A stretch of DNA of 21,649 nt. Source: Flavobacteriales bacterium UBA958. Its GTDB lineage: Bacteria > Bacteroidota > Bacteroidia > Flavobacteriales_D > Crocinitomicaceae. The notes beneath the pieces are model-generated. The model searched no databases. It was not told the origin of the DNA and saw nothing but the letters and a program-made list of their open reading frames with translations. The position numbers and the translations under genes were made by a program. Within the stretch, counting starts at the first letter, position 1; every line of letters begins with the position of its first letter. Below are positions 7,716 to 14,363 of this stretch, one piece after another. The DNA lies in assembly GCA_002293045.1 (NCBI GenBank), contig DBCM01000109.1, positions 4,728 to 26,376 on the forward strand, written 5' to 3'.

Positions 7716-8873
7716 ATGCGAATACTGAAGGTTTTTACGTGCGGTAATGTGGATGATGGGAAAAGTACCTTGTTGGGTCGCTTGCTCTTAGACAGTGATT
7801 CCATTTCTGTAGATATCCTGCATCAGCTCACGGAGCAGGGGGGAGGTGTGCCTAACCTTGCCTTGTTAACCGATGGCTTGCGCGCAGAACGAAGTATGGG
7901 AATTACCATTGATGTCGCCTATAAATTTTTCACTACCAAGCAAACGAAGTATATTCTAGTAGATACGCCCGGGCATCAGGAATATACTCGAAACATGTAT
8001 GCAGGGGCCTCTGAATGTGAAGTTGCTGTAGTGCTCATTGATGCACTAAAACCCATCGAAGCGCAAACGAGAAAACACCTAGAAATCATGCAGGCACTGA
8101 GTATAAACCACGTGATCGTAGCGGTGAATAAAATGGATGCGGTTGGCTTTGAACAGGCCGTGTTTTTGGAGCGACAATCCGAGGTGAAGGCGGTGCTTAA
8201 CCTGCTAGAAAACCAACGCCTGCATTGGATTCCAATCAGTGCCTTAGCTGGTGATCATGTGGTGAAACGTACCCAGGTTATGCCGTGGTATACGGGACCA
8301 AGTATCCTGGAATGCCTTGAATCAATTCCACAAGATCCAGTTGATCCCAGCACGAATTCCTTGATAGAAATCCAAGGGCTTGTAAAGGGCTATGCCTATG
8401 GAAAAGTAGTACAAGGAACATTTAGCGCTTCAACGACTTGGAAGAACAGCATACATACACTTGAAATTAAGGAGTCTTATGTAAACGGAGTCCCTTGTGA
8501 AAATGCGCATCCGGGTGATCAAATTGCTTTTCAAATTCCCGAAGAGCCCACCTTAAAACGCGGTCAGCAATGGGCAGCAGAAGCGCCCTTGCAATTTACT
8601 GAATGTACCGTAGAACTTTGTTGGATGGGTGAGGCCATGGAGCCGGGCACCTTGGAGTTTATACTTCGGAGAGGTACTGCAGAACGCCGGGCACGAATAG
8701 CCCTTCCTAAACGAATCAACCCGAATGATATCCAGCACCTTGATATGAGTTTATCGGCTCCCATCGATGTGCTCATGGAACGAATTCAAGCGAATCAAGA
8801 GCGAATCATTCTTATAGATAAAACAACTAATGCCACGATAGCGGCAGGAATTATTAAAACCATAGTAATATGA
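7716..8873 (+). CDS. cysN: Sulfate adenylyltransferase subunit 1, GTPase (CysN)
   Basis: This is the regulatory GTPase of ATP sulfurylase, an EF-Tu-like protein working with CysD. GTP-binding motifs are intact: G1 'GNVDDGKS' at residues 10-18, switch I region 'ERSMGITIDVAY' near 59-70, G3 'DTPGH' at 83-87, G4 'NKMD' at 138-141 and 'SALAG' near 173. Beta-barrel domains follow. At 385 residues it is somewhat shorter than most CysN proteins (about 415-475), mainly in the C-terminal domains, and it has no fused APS kinase (not a NodQ type). The reading frame shows no damage, so I take it as a compact functional form. It ends overlapping the next gene by 4 bases (ATGA), which indicates translational coupling. 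Confidence 0.94.
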   Translation: MRILKVFTCGNVDDGKSTLLGRLLLDSDSISVDILHQLTEQGGGVPNLALLTDGLRAERSMGITIDVAYKFFTTKQTKYILVDTPGHQEYTRNMYAGASECEVAVVLIDALKPIEAQTRKHLEIMQALSINHVIVAVNKMDAVGFEQAVFLERQSEVKAVLNLLENQRLHWIPISALAGDHVVKRTQVMPWYTGPSILECLESIPQDPVDPSTNSLIEIQGLVKGYAYGKVVQGTFSASTTWKNSIHTLEIKESYVNGVPCENAHPGDQIAFQIPEEPTLKRGQQWAAEAPLQFTECTVELCWMGEAMEPGTLEFILRRGTAERRARIALPKRINPNDIQHLDMSLSAPIDVLMERIQANQERIILIDKTTNATIAAGIIKTIVI

Positions 8874-9511
8874 AAGCAACCACTGTAGATCAATATTTAG
8901 TAGACGGGTGTGGAAGATGCAGTAAAGGGGGTACACCCCAGTGTACTGTTCATACATGGCATCCCATTTTAGTAGCCATGCGTGAATTAGCCAAGGAATG
9001 TTTGCTCACCGAAGAAGTTAAATGGTCAGTTCCTTGTTATACCCTAAATGGTAAGAACGTCCTCATGATTCATGCATTTAAGGAATATTGTAGTATCATG
9101 TTTATGAAGGGCGCCTTATTAACCGATCCGGAAAATATACTGCATCGGCAAACAGAACATGTAACGGCGGGACGTCAATTGCGCTATACGACTTTGGAAG
9201 GATTCATGGAACAACGTGAATTGGCCAAGGCCTTTATTCTTGACGCGATTGCGCTTGAAAAAGTTGGGGCGAAAGTTCCGACGCGTACGCAGGAAGATCC
9301 GGTGGTCGATGAGTTGAAGGAGGCTTTTTCGCAAGATGAAGCATTTAAGACCGCATTTTATCAACTCACCCCAGGAAGGCAACGTGCGTATTTATTGCAT
9401 TTTGCGCAACCAAAACAGTCGGAAACACGGGCTTCACGCATTGTAAAATGTATGTCCATGATCATGCGCGGGGAAGGCTTGCACGATGCCTACCAGAACC
9501 GAAAAAAATAG
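8870..9511 (+). CDS. YdeI/OmpD-associated family protein (DUF1801-type) with N-terminal Cys motif
   Basis: The C-terminal part ('LTPGRQRAYLLHFAQPKQS', then 'RIVKCMSMIMRGEGLHD') is the signature of the YdeI (OmdA) family. The middle ('WHPILVAMRELAKEC', 'VKWSVPCYTLNGKNV') fits the DUF1801 fold. The molecular function of the family is not established; E. coli YdeI was linked to peptide resistance. The N-terminus has a compact Cys/His group, 'CGRCSKGGTPQCTVH' (residues 14-28), which may bind a metal. At 213 residues it has a usual length. Its ATG overlaps the cysN stop, so it is co-translated with the sulfate activation genes; no functional link is known to me. Confidence 0.82.
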   Translation: MKATTVDQYLVDGCGRCSKGGTPQCTVHTWHPILVAMRELAKECLLTEEVKWSVPCYTLNGKNVLMIHAFKEYCSIMFMKGALLTDPENILHRQTEHVTAGRQLRYTTLEGFMEQRELAKAFILDAIALEKVGAKVPTRTQEDPVVDELKEAFSQDEAFKTAFYQLTPGRQRAYLLHFAQPKQSETRASRIVKCMSMIMRGEGLHDAYQNRKK

Positions 9512-9516
9512 AACAT

Positions 9517-10290
9517 ATGGAACTCATACTTTTAACATTTTTGATGCTGGCCTTCATAGGTCTTGGCTTAACCGTTTTTCTTGGAATAAGGTCGTTTAAA
9601 AAGAGGATCTCTTGGATTAAATCGTTCATTTTTATTGCCTTATACGGAATTTTTTGTATTGGAATATTGGTTTTTCTGATTGAGCGAAGAGCCCCGAAAT
9701 TAATCAAGCGAATTCCCGTGATTCGTACTATAGAGGCCAAACAAAGCTGCGATTGTACCTGGTCTTCCCTTTCGCTGGAAAAAGACGATTTTTCAGCGAA
9801 ACATAAACCTGCAGCGCAACGCATAAGCAATCAAATGTACATTCGAAATGAAGCCTTGAGGCAGAAATGGATAAAGCAGGGTCGCTTAGTTCCCGTGGAA
9901 GAAATGGAGGGCTTTGGCATTTCTAAGCTTGACTTCAGCACTGCTCATTTAACGCCTTTGGCAAAAAAACGCTTGTACGAGCTGGGTAAACGATTTAGAG
10001 CGAGCATTCAAAATCCGGATGAAAAGATGAGTTATTTTATGGTGAGTTCCATTACGCGAAGCCAACTGCAGCAAACTCAAATTTGCGAGCGATACCCAAC
10101 TGCATGTACAAAAGACCATTCGCCGCATTCCTATGGCGTTGCATTTGATATTTACAGGTTACATAGCCGATATAAAAACTGCAATGTAGGCATGAAGGCA
10201 CTAGAAAATGTACTCCAAGAAATGCAGGAGGAAGGAAAGATTCTATTGTGTACAGAATCAAAATGCATCCATGTGACCGTGTGTGGGTAG
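9517..10290 (+). CDS. Membrane-anchored DUF5715/M15 peptidase-like protein
   Basis: This 257-residue protein has two N-terminal membrane helices (about residues 3-23 and 36-55) followed by a soluble domain, probably periplasmic. In that domain 'SSITRS' (177-182), 'H204-S-Y-G-V-A-F-D211' and 'CIHVTV' (H252) resemble the HxxxxxxD...H metal site of M15/VanY-type DD-peptidases and of the related DUF5715 family. A peptidoglycan role is therefore plausible but inferred. The usual Glu-x-x-His near the end is not a clean match (here 'ESKCIHV'), so catalysis is uncertain. Six Cys residues in the soluble part could form disulfides. I chose the ATG at 9517, 5 bases after the preceding stop, over the in-frame ATG at 9448 because the membrane helix starts right after it. 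It is the last gene of the cysD cluster. Confidence 0.68.
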   Translation: MELILLTFLMLAFIGLGLTVFLGIRSFKKRISWIKSFIFIALYGIFCIGILVFLIERRAPKLIKRIPVIRTIEAKQSCDCTWSSLSLEKDDFSAKHKPAAQRISNQMYIRNEALRQKWIKQGRLVPVEEMEGFGISKLDFSTAHLTPLAKKRLYELGKRFRASIQNPDEKMSYFMVSSITRSQLQQTQICERYPTACTKDHSPHSYGVAFDIYRLHSRYKNCNVGMKALENVLQEMQEEGKILLCTESKCIHVTVCG

Positions 10291-10382
10291 CAATTACCTT
10301 ATCCTTCCTGTTTAAATAAATATCTTTTGTAAACTTTTAATGCTTGGCGTTGTTCTATATTATTAATTATCAATATTTTACA

Positions 10383-11225
10383 ATGTTTTTTACCGAAAAG
10401 TTTAAATCGCGCTTTGAATTGGTTACGCTTTATTTCGGTATTAGCACCTTTTTTATTCATGCCGCCATTATTTTTTTCTTGAAATGGGGTTGGTTGGATG
10501 CTGCGTTTTTTCCAAAAAATTTATTCGGAAATCCTTTTTCCGCCTTATTTTCTCCCTTTAGTTCTTTGTTGGTGTATGAAGTCTATTTGTTGATTTATTA
10601 CCTACGAAAAAGCTACACCAAAAGTATTTCTAAGCAGTTGGAAATCATGGCACTCATTCTTTTGAGAAACTGTTTTAAAGATGCAGGTAGCCTAACCGAT
10701 GGCACGAAATTACTTTTTCAAAGTGAGTTGATTAAGGATCTGACAGGTTTCGTACTGCTCATGTTGCTCGTGTGGGCCTTTTATTACCTCGATGCAAAAC
10801 GCGTAGATTTCAAGGTTCAACTTTCAGAGCGATTTATATTACTGAAAGACCGTATGGCGGTTGTTTTGATGGTAGTATTTTTCGTGCTCTCCATTTATTC
10901 ATTTAGCGACTGGGTCATTGGCTTGTTTCATTATTCGAATTCTTCTGCCGTGCTGGAAGACCCTTCGCATATTTTTTATAAAGAGTTTTTTACCTTACTC
11001 ACCTTTGCGGATGTATTGTTGCTCCTCAGCAGTGCAAAAAATCTGAAGAACACCGTCCTCATTATCCGGAATTCAGGGTATGTGTTAGCCACGTTTTTAT
11101 TGCGAATTTCTTTCTCCCTCCACGGTTGGGAACGTATTTTTATCCTTGTATTGGGTGCGGCCATGGCCGTCTTCATGCTTTGGATCAGCCGCAGACAAGT
11201 ATTTCTCGAATTAAAAGAGGAGTAA
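10383..11225 (+). CDS. Polytopic inner-membrane protein of unknown function
   Basis: I do not recognise this 280-residue protein. It has about six or seven hydrophobic segments (near residues 15-32, 55-75, 120-140, 158-178, 200-218, 230-247 and 252-270) with short basic loops such as 'YYLRKSYTKSISKQ', giving a multi-pass inner-membrane topology. No transporter, kinase or enzyme motif stands out. The ATG at 10383 is preferred over the in-frame TTG at 10344, which would add an implausible AT-rich leader peptide. It stands between two unrelated genes, with 92 bases before and 222 after, and probably forms its own transcription unit. Confidence 0.7.
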   Translation: MFFTEKFKSRFELVTLYFGISTFFIHAAIIFFLKWGWLDAAFFPKNLFGNPFSALFSPFSSLLVYEVYLLIYYLRKSYTKSISKQLEIMALILLRNCFKDAGSLTDGTKLLFQSELIKDLTGFVLLMLLVWAFYYLDAKRVDFKVQLSERFILLKDRMAVVLMVVFFVLSIYSFSDWVIGLFHYSNSSAVLEDPSHIFYKEFFTLLTFADVLLLLSSAKNLKNTVLIIRNSGYVLATFLLRISFSLHGWERIFILVLGAAMAVFMLWISRRQVFLELKEE

Positions 11226-11361
11226 GGCTCATCTCCATTTGTTAAGCTTTCATTCCATTTATAATGATTGGTGTTAATGCATCTGGTATTGGTTTCCTGG
11301 CCTCGATGTGTTGTTGACTTTGACCCCAAACCAACCACCTTTGAGTTCCAATCAGTTGATG

Positions 11362-11382
11362 TTAATATTAATTCAATATTAA
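11362..11382. repeat. AT-rich inverted repeat upstream of the PHP protein gene
   Basis: TTAATATT (11362-11369) and AATATTAA (11375-11382) are perfect 8-base inverted repeats with a 5-base spacer, centred about 76 bases before the ATG at 11448. The position fits an operator for a dimeric regulator, but AT-rich DNA makes chance symmetry common. Confidence 0.35.
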
Positions 11383-11412
11383 ATTAATGTAAATCAAAGT
11401 TGGGTGATACCT

Positions 11413-11442
11413 TTTGAAAATCCTTGATTTTATTTACCTTTG
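11413..11442 (+). promoter_or_regulatory. Full Bacteroidota promoter abutting the start codon
   Basis: TTG at 11414-11416, an 18-base spacer and TACCTTTG at 11435-11442 match the Bacteroidota vegetative promoter (TTG, about 17-21 bases, TAnnTTTG). The ATG at 11448 begins only 5 bases after the -7 element, so transcription should start at or within a few bases of the start codon. This is the best full promoter match in the window. Confidence 0.7.
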
Positions 11443-11447
11443 CGCTA

Positions 11448-13094
11448 ATGACTAAACTACTACTTGCACTTTTTTTTGCCTCTTCGTCTACGTGCTTTTT
11501 TGGACAGGCCTATAATTTCTACTTTGGTAACATTCATGCACATTCTGGATATTCAGATGGAAACAAAGACAGCCTAACTTCGGGAATGTATACGCCCTAC
11601 CAAGATTTTCTTTATGCGAAGGAATCTGAACACATTGATTTTTATGGAATTTCTGAGCACAATCACAGCAATGCCGGGATGAGCAGCAAACAAAATTATT
11701 ACAATGGAGTGGCCGATGCAGAACTTGCAACCATTGAAGATGATTTTGTGGCGCTATACGGCATGGAGTGGGGTATCATCTCGCAAGGAGGGCATGTGTT
11801 GATCTACGGCTATGATAGTTTAATTGGATGGGAAAATAACTTGTACGATGAATACGTGCAGCCTACAGATTTTCAAGGTTTATGGAATGTGATTAATAGT
11901 AAACCGAATTGTTTCGGGTATTTGGCACATCCACAAGCGGCAGATTACGATTCACTTTTACTCAAGCCATTGGATGCGGGTGCAGACCAAGCCATTGTTG
12001 GCATGCCGTTCAGAAGCGGTCCCGCCTTCTCACAAAATTTCACCTACAGCAATCCATCAACCGGCTCTTATTGGTCTCGATATACCCAATTGTTAAAACA
12101 GGGCTATCATGTAGGCGTCGGTTTAGACCATGATACTCACTATAGCGTCTTTGGTCGTTCTCAGCAGGGGCGAATGGGCTTGTTAGCACCCAACCTCACC
12201 AAGAATGAGATCATGTATGCCTTGCGGAAAATGCATTTTTATTCCACCGACGATTGGAATTTCAGGCCGGATTTTCGCATCAACGAGCAACCCATGGGAA
12301 GCATCATAGAACAGGCGGGTGATCCAACTATTTTTATTGACTGCATCGATCTAGACCTCTCAGAACCGATTAATTATATTTCCATTTATTACGGTGTCCC
12401 AGGCAGTGGTCAGCAAGCCACGTTACTTACACAGATTGGTGCTCAGAATACGGTGTCCTACAATCACCCCATTCAAAATGGAGAAACCTTTTACTACTAT
12501 GCGCGCATTGTGCAGATGGATGGCGACGAGATTTTCACTTCTCCCATTTGGTATACCCGCAACGACGATCAAACGGAAGTGGTTCCCGCTGCTCATTACA
12601 CTGCCGATGCTACCCCGGCGTGCCTTGGAGTTCCCCTACAATTAACCTACGACGGTACCGGAACCAACAATCAGTATTTCTGGTCGTTTTCCGATGGCGT
12701 AATCCCTTCCTATTCCACGGAAGCGAATCCCACGGTGAACTTTGAACAAACAGGCACTTATCATGTGACGGTTCATGTAGAAAACGCAGCCGGAACATCG
12801 TTTTATACTCAAGAAATCACGGTCGAAGGGTGCGCAGGGCTATTGGATCACGGCTTAGGTTATAAAATTTATCCAAACCCAGCAACAACGCAGCTCAACA
12901 TTGAAGTGGATGCTGAGGCAGCCATTGAAGAAATCGCCATAATTGATGCTATGGGAAGAATGATCTTACGACAATCCCTTGAAAATCAAGGAAAAAATAC
13001 CTTGGACATCAGTGCCTTTCCATCTGGAATGTATGTGATTCAATTGCTTGGATCCATGCAGCGCATTACAGAATCGCTCTGGATACAGAAGTAA
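11448..13094 (+). CDS. Secreted PHP-fold metallophosphoesterase with PKD and T9SS domains
   Basis: The 548-residue protein starts with a signal peptide (residues 1-20). A PHP (polymerase and histidinol phosphatase) metal-dependent hydrolase domain follows: 'NIHAHSGYSDG' (H30, H32, D37), 'ISEHNHSN' (E70, H71, H73), 'GYLAHPQA' and 'GLDHDTH' supply the expected metal ligands. Extracellular PHP proteins of the CehA/McbA type are known; the substrate here is unknown. A PKD-like domain with 'YFWSFSDG' and 'FEQTGTYHVTVHVENAAG' follows, and a T9SS type A domain ends the protein ('YKIYPNPATTQLNIEV', 'GMYVIQLL'), so surface attachment or release through T9SS is inferred. I rejected the in-frame TTG at 11424 because it lies inside the promoter and before the signal peptide. 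A long perfect palindrome lies 24 bases after the stop. Confidence 0.85.
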   Translation: MTKLLLALFFASSSTCFFGQAYNFYFGNIHAHSGYSDGNKDSLTSGMYTPYQDFLYAKESEHIDFYGISEHNHSNAGMSSKQNYYNGVADAELATIEDDFVALYGMEWGIISQGGHVLIYGYDSLIGWENNLYDEYVQPTDFQGLWNVINSKPNCFGYLAHPQAADYDSLLLKPLDAGADQAIVGMPFRSGPAFSQNFTYSNPSTGSYWSRYTQLLKQGYHVGVGLDHDTHYSVFGRSQQGRMGLLAPNLTKNEIMYALRKMHFYSTDDWNFRPDFRINEQPMGSIIEQAGDPTIFIDCIDLDLSEPINYISIYYGVPGSGQQATLLTQIGAQNTVSYNHPIQNGETFYYYARIVQMDGDEIFTSPIWYTRNDDQTEVVPAAHYTADATPACLGVPLQLTYDGTGTNNQYFWSFSDGVIPSYSTEANPTVNFEQTGTYHVTVHVENAAGTSFYTQEITVEGCAGLLDHGLGYKIYPNPATTQLNIEVDAEAAIEEIAIIDAMGRMILRQSLENQGKNTLDISAFPSGMYVIQLLGSMQRITESLWIQK

Positions 13095-13117
13095 CGTTAA
13101 ATGCATAGAAGCTAATT

Positions 13118-13151
13118 TCCCTGGGTGCGGATTTAAATCCGCACCCAGGGA
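13118..13151. repeat. 34-base perfect palindrome (hairpin or cruciform)
   Basis: Bases 13118-13151 form a fully self-complementary palindrome: arm TCCCTGGGTGCGGATTT followed by its exact reverse complement, with no unpaired spacer. It lies 24 bases after the stop of the PHP gene and could terminate its transcript, but an A/T-mixed stretch, not a T-run, follows. The sequence AGGGATTAATT, which begins in its right arm (13147-13157), recurs directly at 13163-13173. Confidence 0.85.
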
Positions 13152-13264
13152 TTAATTGACTTAGGGATTAATTCCACCCAATAAGTTCACTTTTTGATTT
13201 AGTTTATTTCTTAACATTTCCAACCTTTTCAGTCTTCCAGTTGTTTTAGTTACAAACCAACCCT

Positions 13265-13840
13265 ATGAAACGTTTCTTAACATGGCTCTTCGTTGGAGTA
13301 ATTTTGTTGATTGGGCTTAACTCGTTTTACATGTCACGAATAGAAAAACCAGCATACAGTGTTGAACGTGTGCTAGAAAATAAGGTAGAAATCAGAGCTT
13401 ATTCGGCAATGGTCGTAGCCAAAACTTCCCTAGGAGGTGCATCTTTTGATCAATATGGATCGCAAGGATTCCGCAGCATTGCCTCATACATTTTTGGAAA
13501 TAATCAAAAGCAGCAGAAAATCGCCATGACTTCCCCGGTGATTATGGAACAGGGATCTGATGCAAGCATGTATTTCGTGATGCCGAAGCAATACGCGAAG
13601 GATGAATTACCAAACCCAAACTCAGCGAACGTAAACATTACAGAGGTAGGCGCAAAGCGCTTGGCAGTAATTCGCTTTGGCGGATGGGCCAACGACAAAC
13701 GCATTGAAAAACATCAGCTCAAATTGAAACAAATTTTGAATGATGCCAAGATTTCTTACAAGGAACCATTTTTATTCATGGCTTACAATGCGCCTTGGGA
13801 TATCATTGCTAGACGCAACGAAGTAGCTGTAGAGTTGTGA
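13265..13840 (+). CDS. SOUL family haem-binding-like protein
   Basis: The 191-residue protein has an N-terminal membrane anchor or signal (residues 4-23) and then a complete SOUL domain. Signature stretches are 'FRSIASYIFGNNQKQQKIAMT', 'YFVMPKQY', 'LAVIRFGGWAND' and 'YNAPWDIIARRNEVAVEL'. SOUL/HBP proteins bind haem or porphyrin in eukaryotes; in bacteria the role is mostly unproved. The likely location is the periplasm, tethered to the inner membrane. It appears to be a single-gene unit. The ATG at 13265 is the only sensible start. Three palindromic repeat copies follow its stop within 10 to 135 bases. Confidence 0.88.
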   Translation: MKRFLTWLFVGVILLIGLNSFYMSRIEKPAYSVERVLENKVEIRAYSAMVVAKTSLGGASFDQYGSQGFRSIASYIFGNNQKQQKIAMTSPVIMEQGSDASMYFVMPKQYAKDELPNPNSANVNITEVGAKRLAVIRFGGWANDKRIEKHQLKLKQILNDAKISYKEPFLFMAYNAPWDIIARRNEVAVEL

Positions 13841-13849
13841 GTTAACTGG

Positions 13850-13875
13850 GGGGCCTGAGCTTGTCGAAGGGCCCC
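13850..13875. repeat. Dispersed palindromic repeat, copy A
   Basis: GGGGCCT (13850-13856) pairs with AGG-G-CCCC (13868-13875) with one bulged G. The loop GAGCTTGTCGA differs by one base from the other copies (GAGCCTGTCGA). It lies 9 bases after the SOUL gene stop. Confidence 0.85.
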
Positions 13876-13894
13876 ATATTGTATTATTTTCAAA

Positions 13895-13920
13895 CGGTCC
13901 CTGAGCCTGTCGAAGGGCCG
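13895..13920. repeat. Dispersed palindromic repeat, copy B
   Basis: CGG-T-CCCT (13895-13902) pairs with AGGG-CCG (13914-13920), with a bulged T. The loop is GAGCCTGTCGA. The arms outside CGG/CCG do not pair. It is on the same strand and in the same orientation as copies A, C and D. Confidence 0.87.
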
Positions 13921-13932
13921 GTCCCAAAACAT

Positions 13933-13975
13933 AACAATAACCAATCTCTGAGCCTGTCGAAGGGCGGTTATTGTT
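13933..13975. repeat. Dispersed palindromic repeat, copy C, with 10-base perfect arms
   Basis: Perfect arms AACAATAACC (13933-13942) and GGTTATTGTT (13966-13975) enclose the conserved core TGAGCCTGTCGAAGGG (13949-13964). The usual CCCT is degenerate here (CTCT). On the minus strand the right arm contains the TAA stop codon of the GIY-YIG gene, so this copy forms the 3' end of that gene. Confidence 0.88.
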
Positions 13976-14252
13976 CCCTGCATCTTGCATTTAGCCTCAA
14001 TGCATCAAAATTCCCATTGATTAGCGCTATTTTCTTTGCTCTACTCCACTTTTGTATTTGTTTTTCTCGAAGAAACGCCAAATATATTCGATTAAATTTC
14101 TCATAGTATACCAATTTCACGGGCTGATGTTTTCGCGTGTGCTTTGAGCCTAAACCTAATTGGTGTTGCATCATCCTAAGCTCAAGATTTTTTGTGCTTC
14201 CAGTATAATGACTTCCATTCCCACAGTTCAATATGTACATATATCCAACCAT
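13968..14252 (-). CDS. Small GIY-YIG endonuclease domain protein (UPF0213/YhbQ-like)
   Basis: This 94-residue protein is a single GIY-YIG nuclease domain. The GIY-type stretch 'GYMYIL' lies at residues 3-8 and 'HYTGST' at 15-20 stands for YIG; R26 ('NLELRMMQH'), E63 ('FLREKQIQKW') and N79 ('ALING') match the catalytic Arg, metal-binding Glu and conserved Asn. So it looks active, with no extra DNA-binding domain. Standalone proteins of this type are common and their substrates are mostly unknown. The ATG at 14252 gives the normal N-terminus. The gene is bracketed by palindromic repeats: copy C overlaps its stop codon, B and A follow, and copy D lies 39 bases upstream of its start. A link between nuclease and repeats is inferred. 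Confidence 0.88.
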   Translation of the reverse strand: MVGYMYILNCGNGSHYTGSTKNLELRMMQHQLGLGSKHTRKHQPVKLVYYEKFNRIYLAFLREKQIQKWSRAKKIALINGNFDALRLNARCREQ

Positions 14253-14290
14253 TGTATTTCGTTGATAAAAGAGTTGATTCGTATGTCATT

Positions 14291-14324
14291 GTGCCGGTCC
14301 CTGAGCCTGTCGAAGGGCCGGTAC
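14291..14324. repeat. Dispersed palindromic repeat, copy D
   Basis: GTGCCGG (14291-14297) pairs with CCGGTAC (14318-14324) over 7 positions with one G-T wobble. T14298 is bulged and CCCT (14299-14302) pairs with AGGG (14314-14317). The loop is GAGCCTGTCGA, as in copy B. It lies between the 3' end of the SGNH gene and the 5' end of the GIY-YIG gene, both minus strand. Confidence 0.88.
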
Positions 14325-14363
14325 TACATATAGAAATGCTGTCAAAAACGAATAAAATCAACT

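Noticed and set aside
13772..14106. Short open frames on both strands across the repeats (13772-13990 and 13783-13983 minus, 13861-14106 plus)
   Set aside because: Their peptides (LRQAQ, SLSLSKG, PEPVEG) are just translations of the palindromic repeat, and they overlap the SOUL and GIY-YIG genes.
13850..14324. CRISPR array reading of the four repeat copies
   Set aside because: Spacing is irregular (about 20 to 320 bases), a gene lies between the copies, the arms differ and no cas gene is present.
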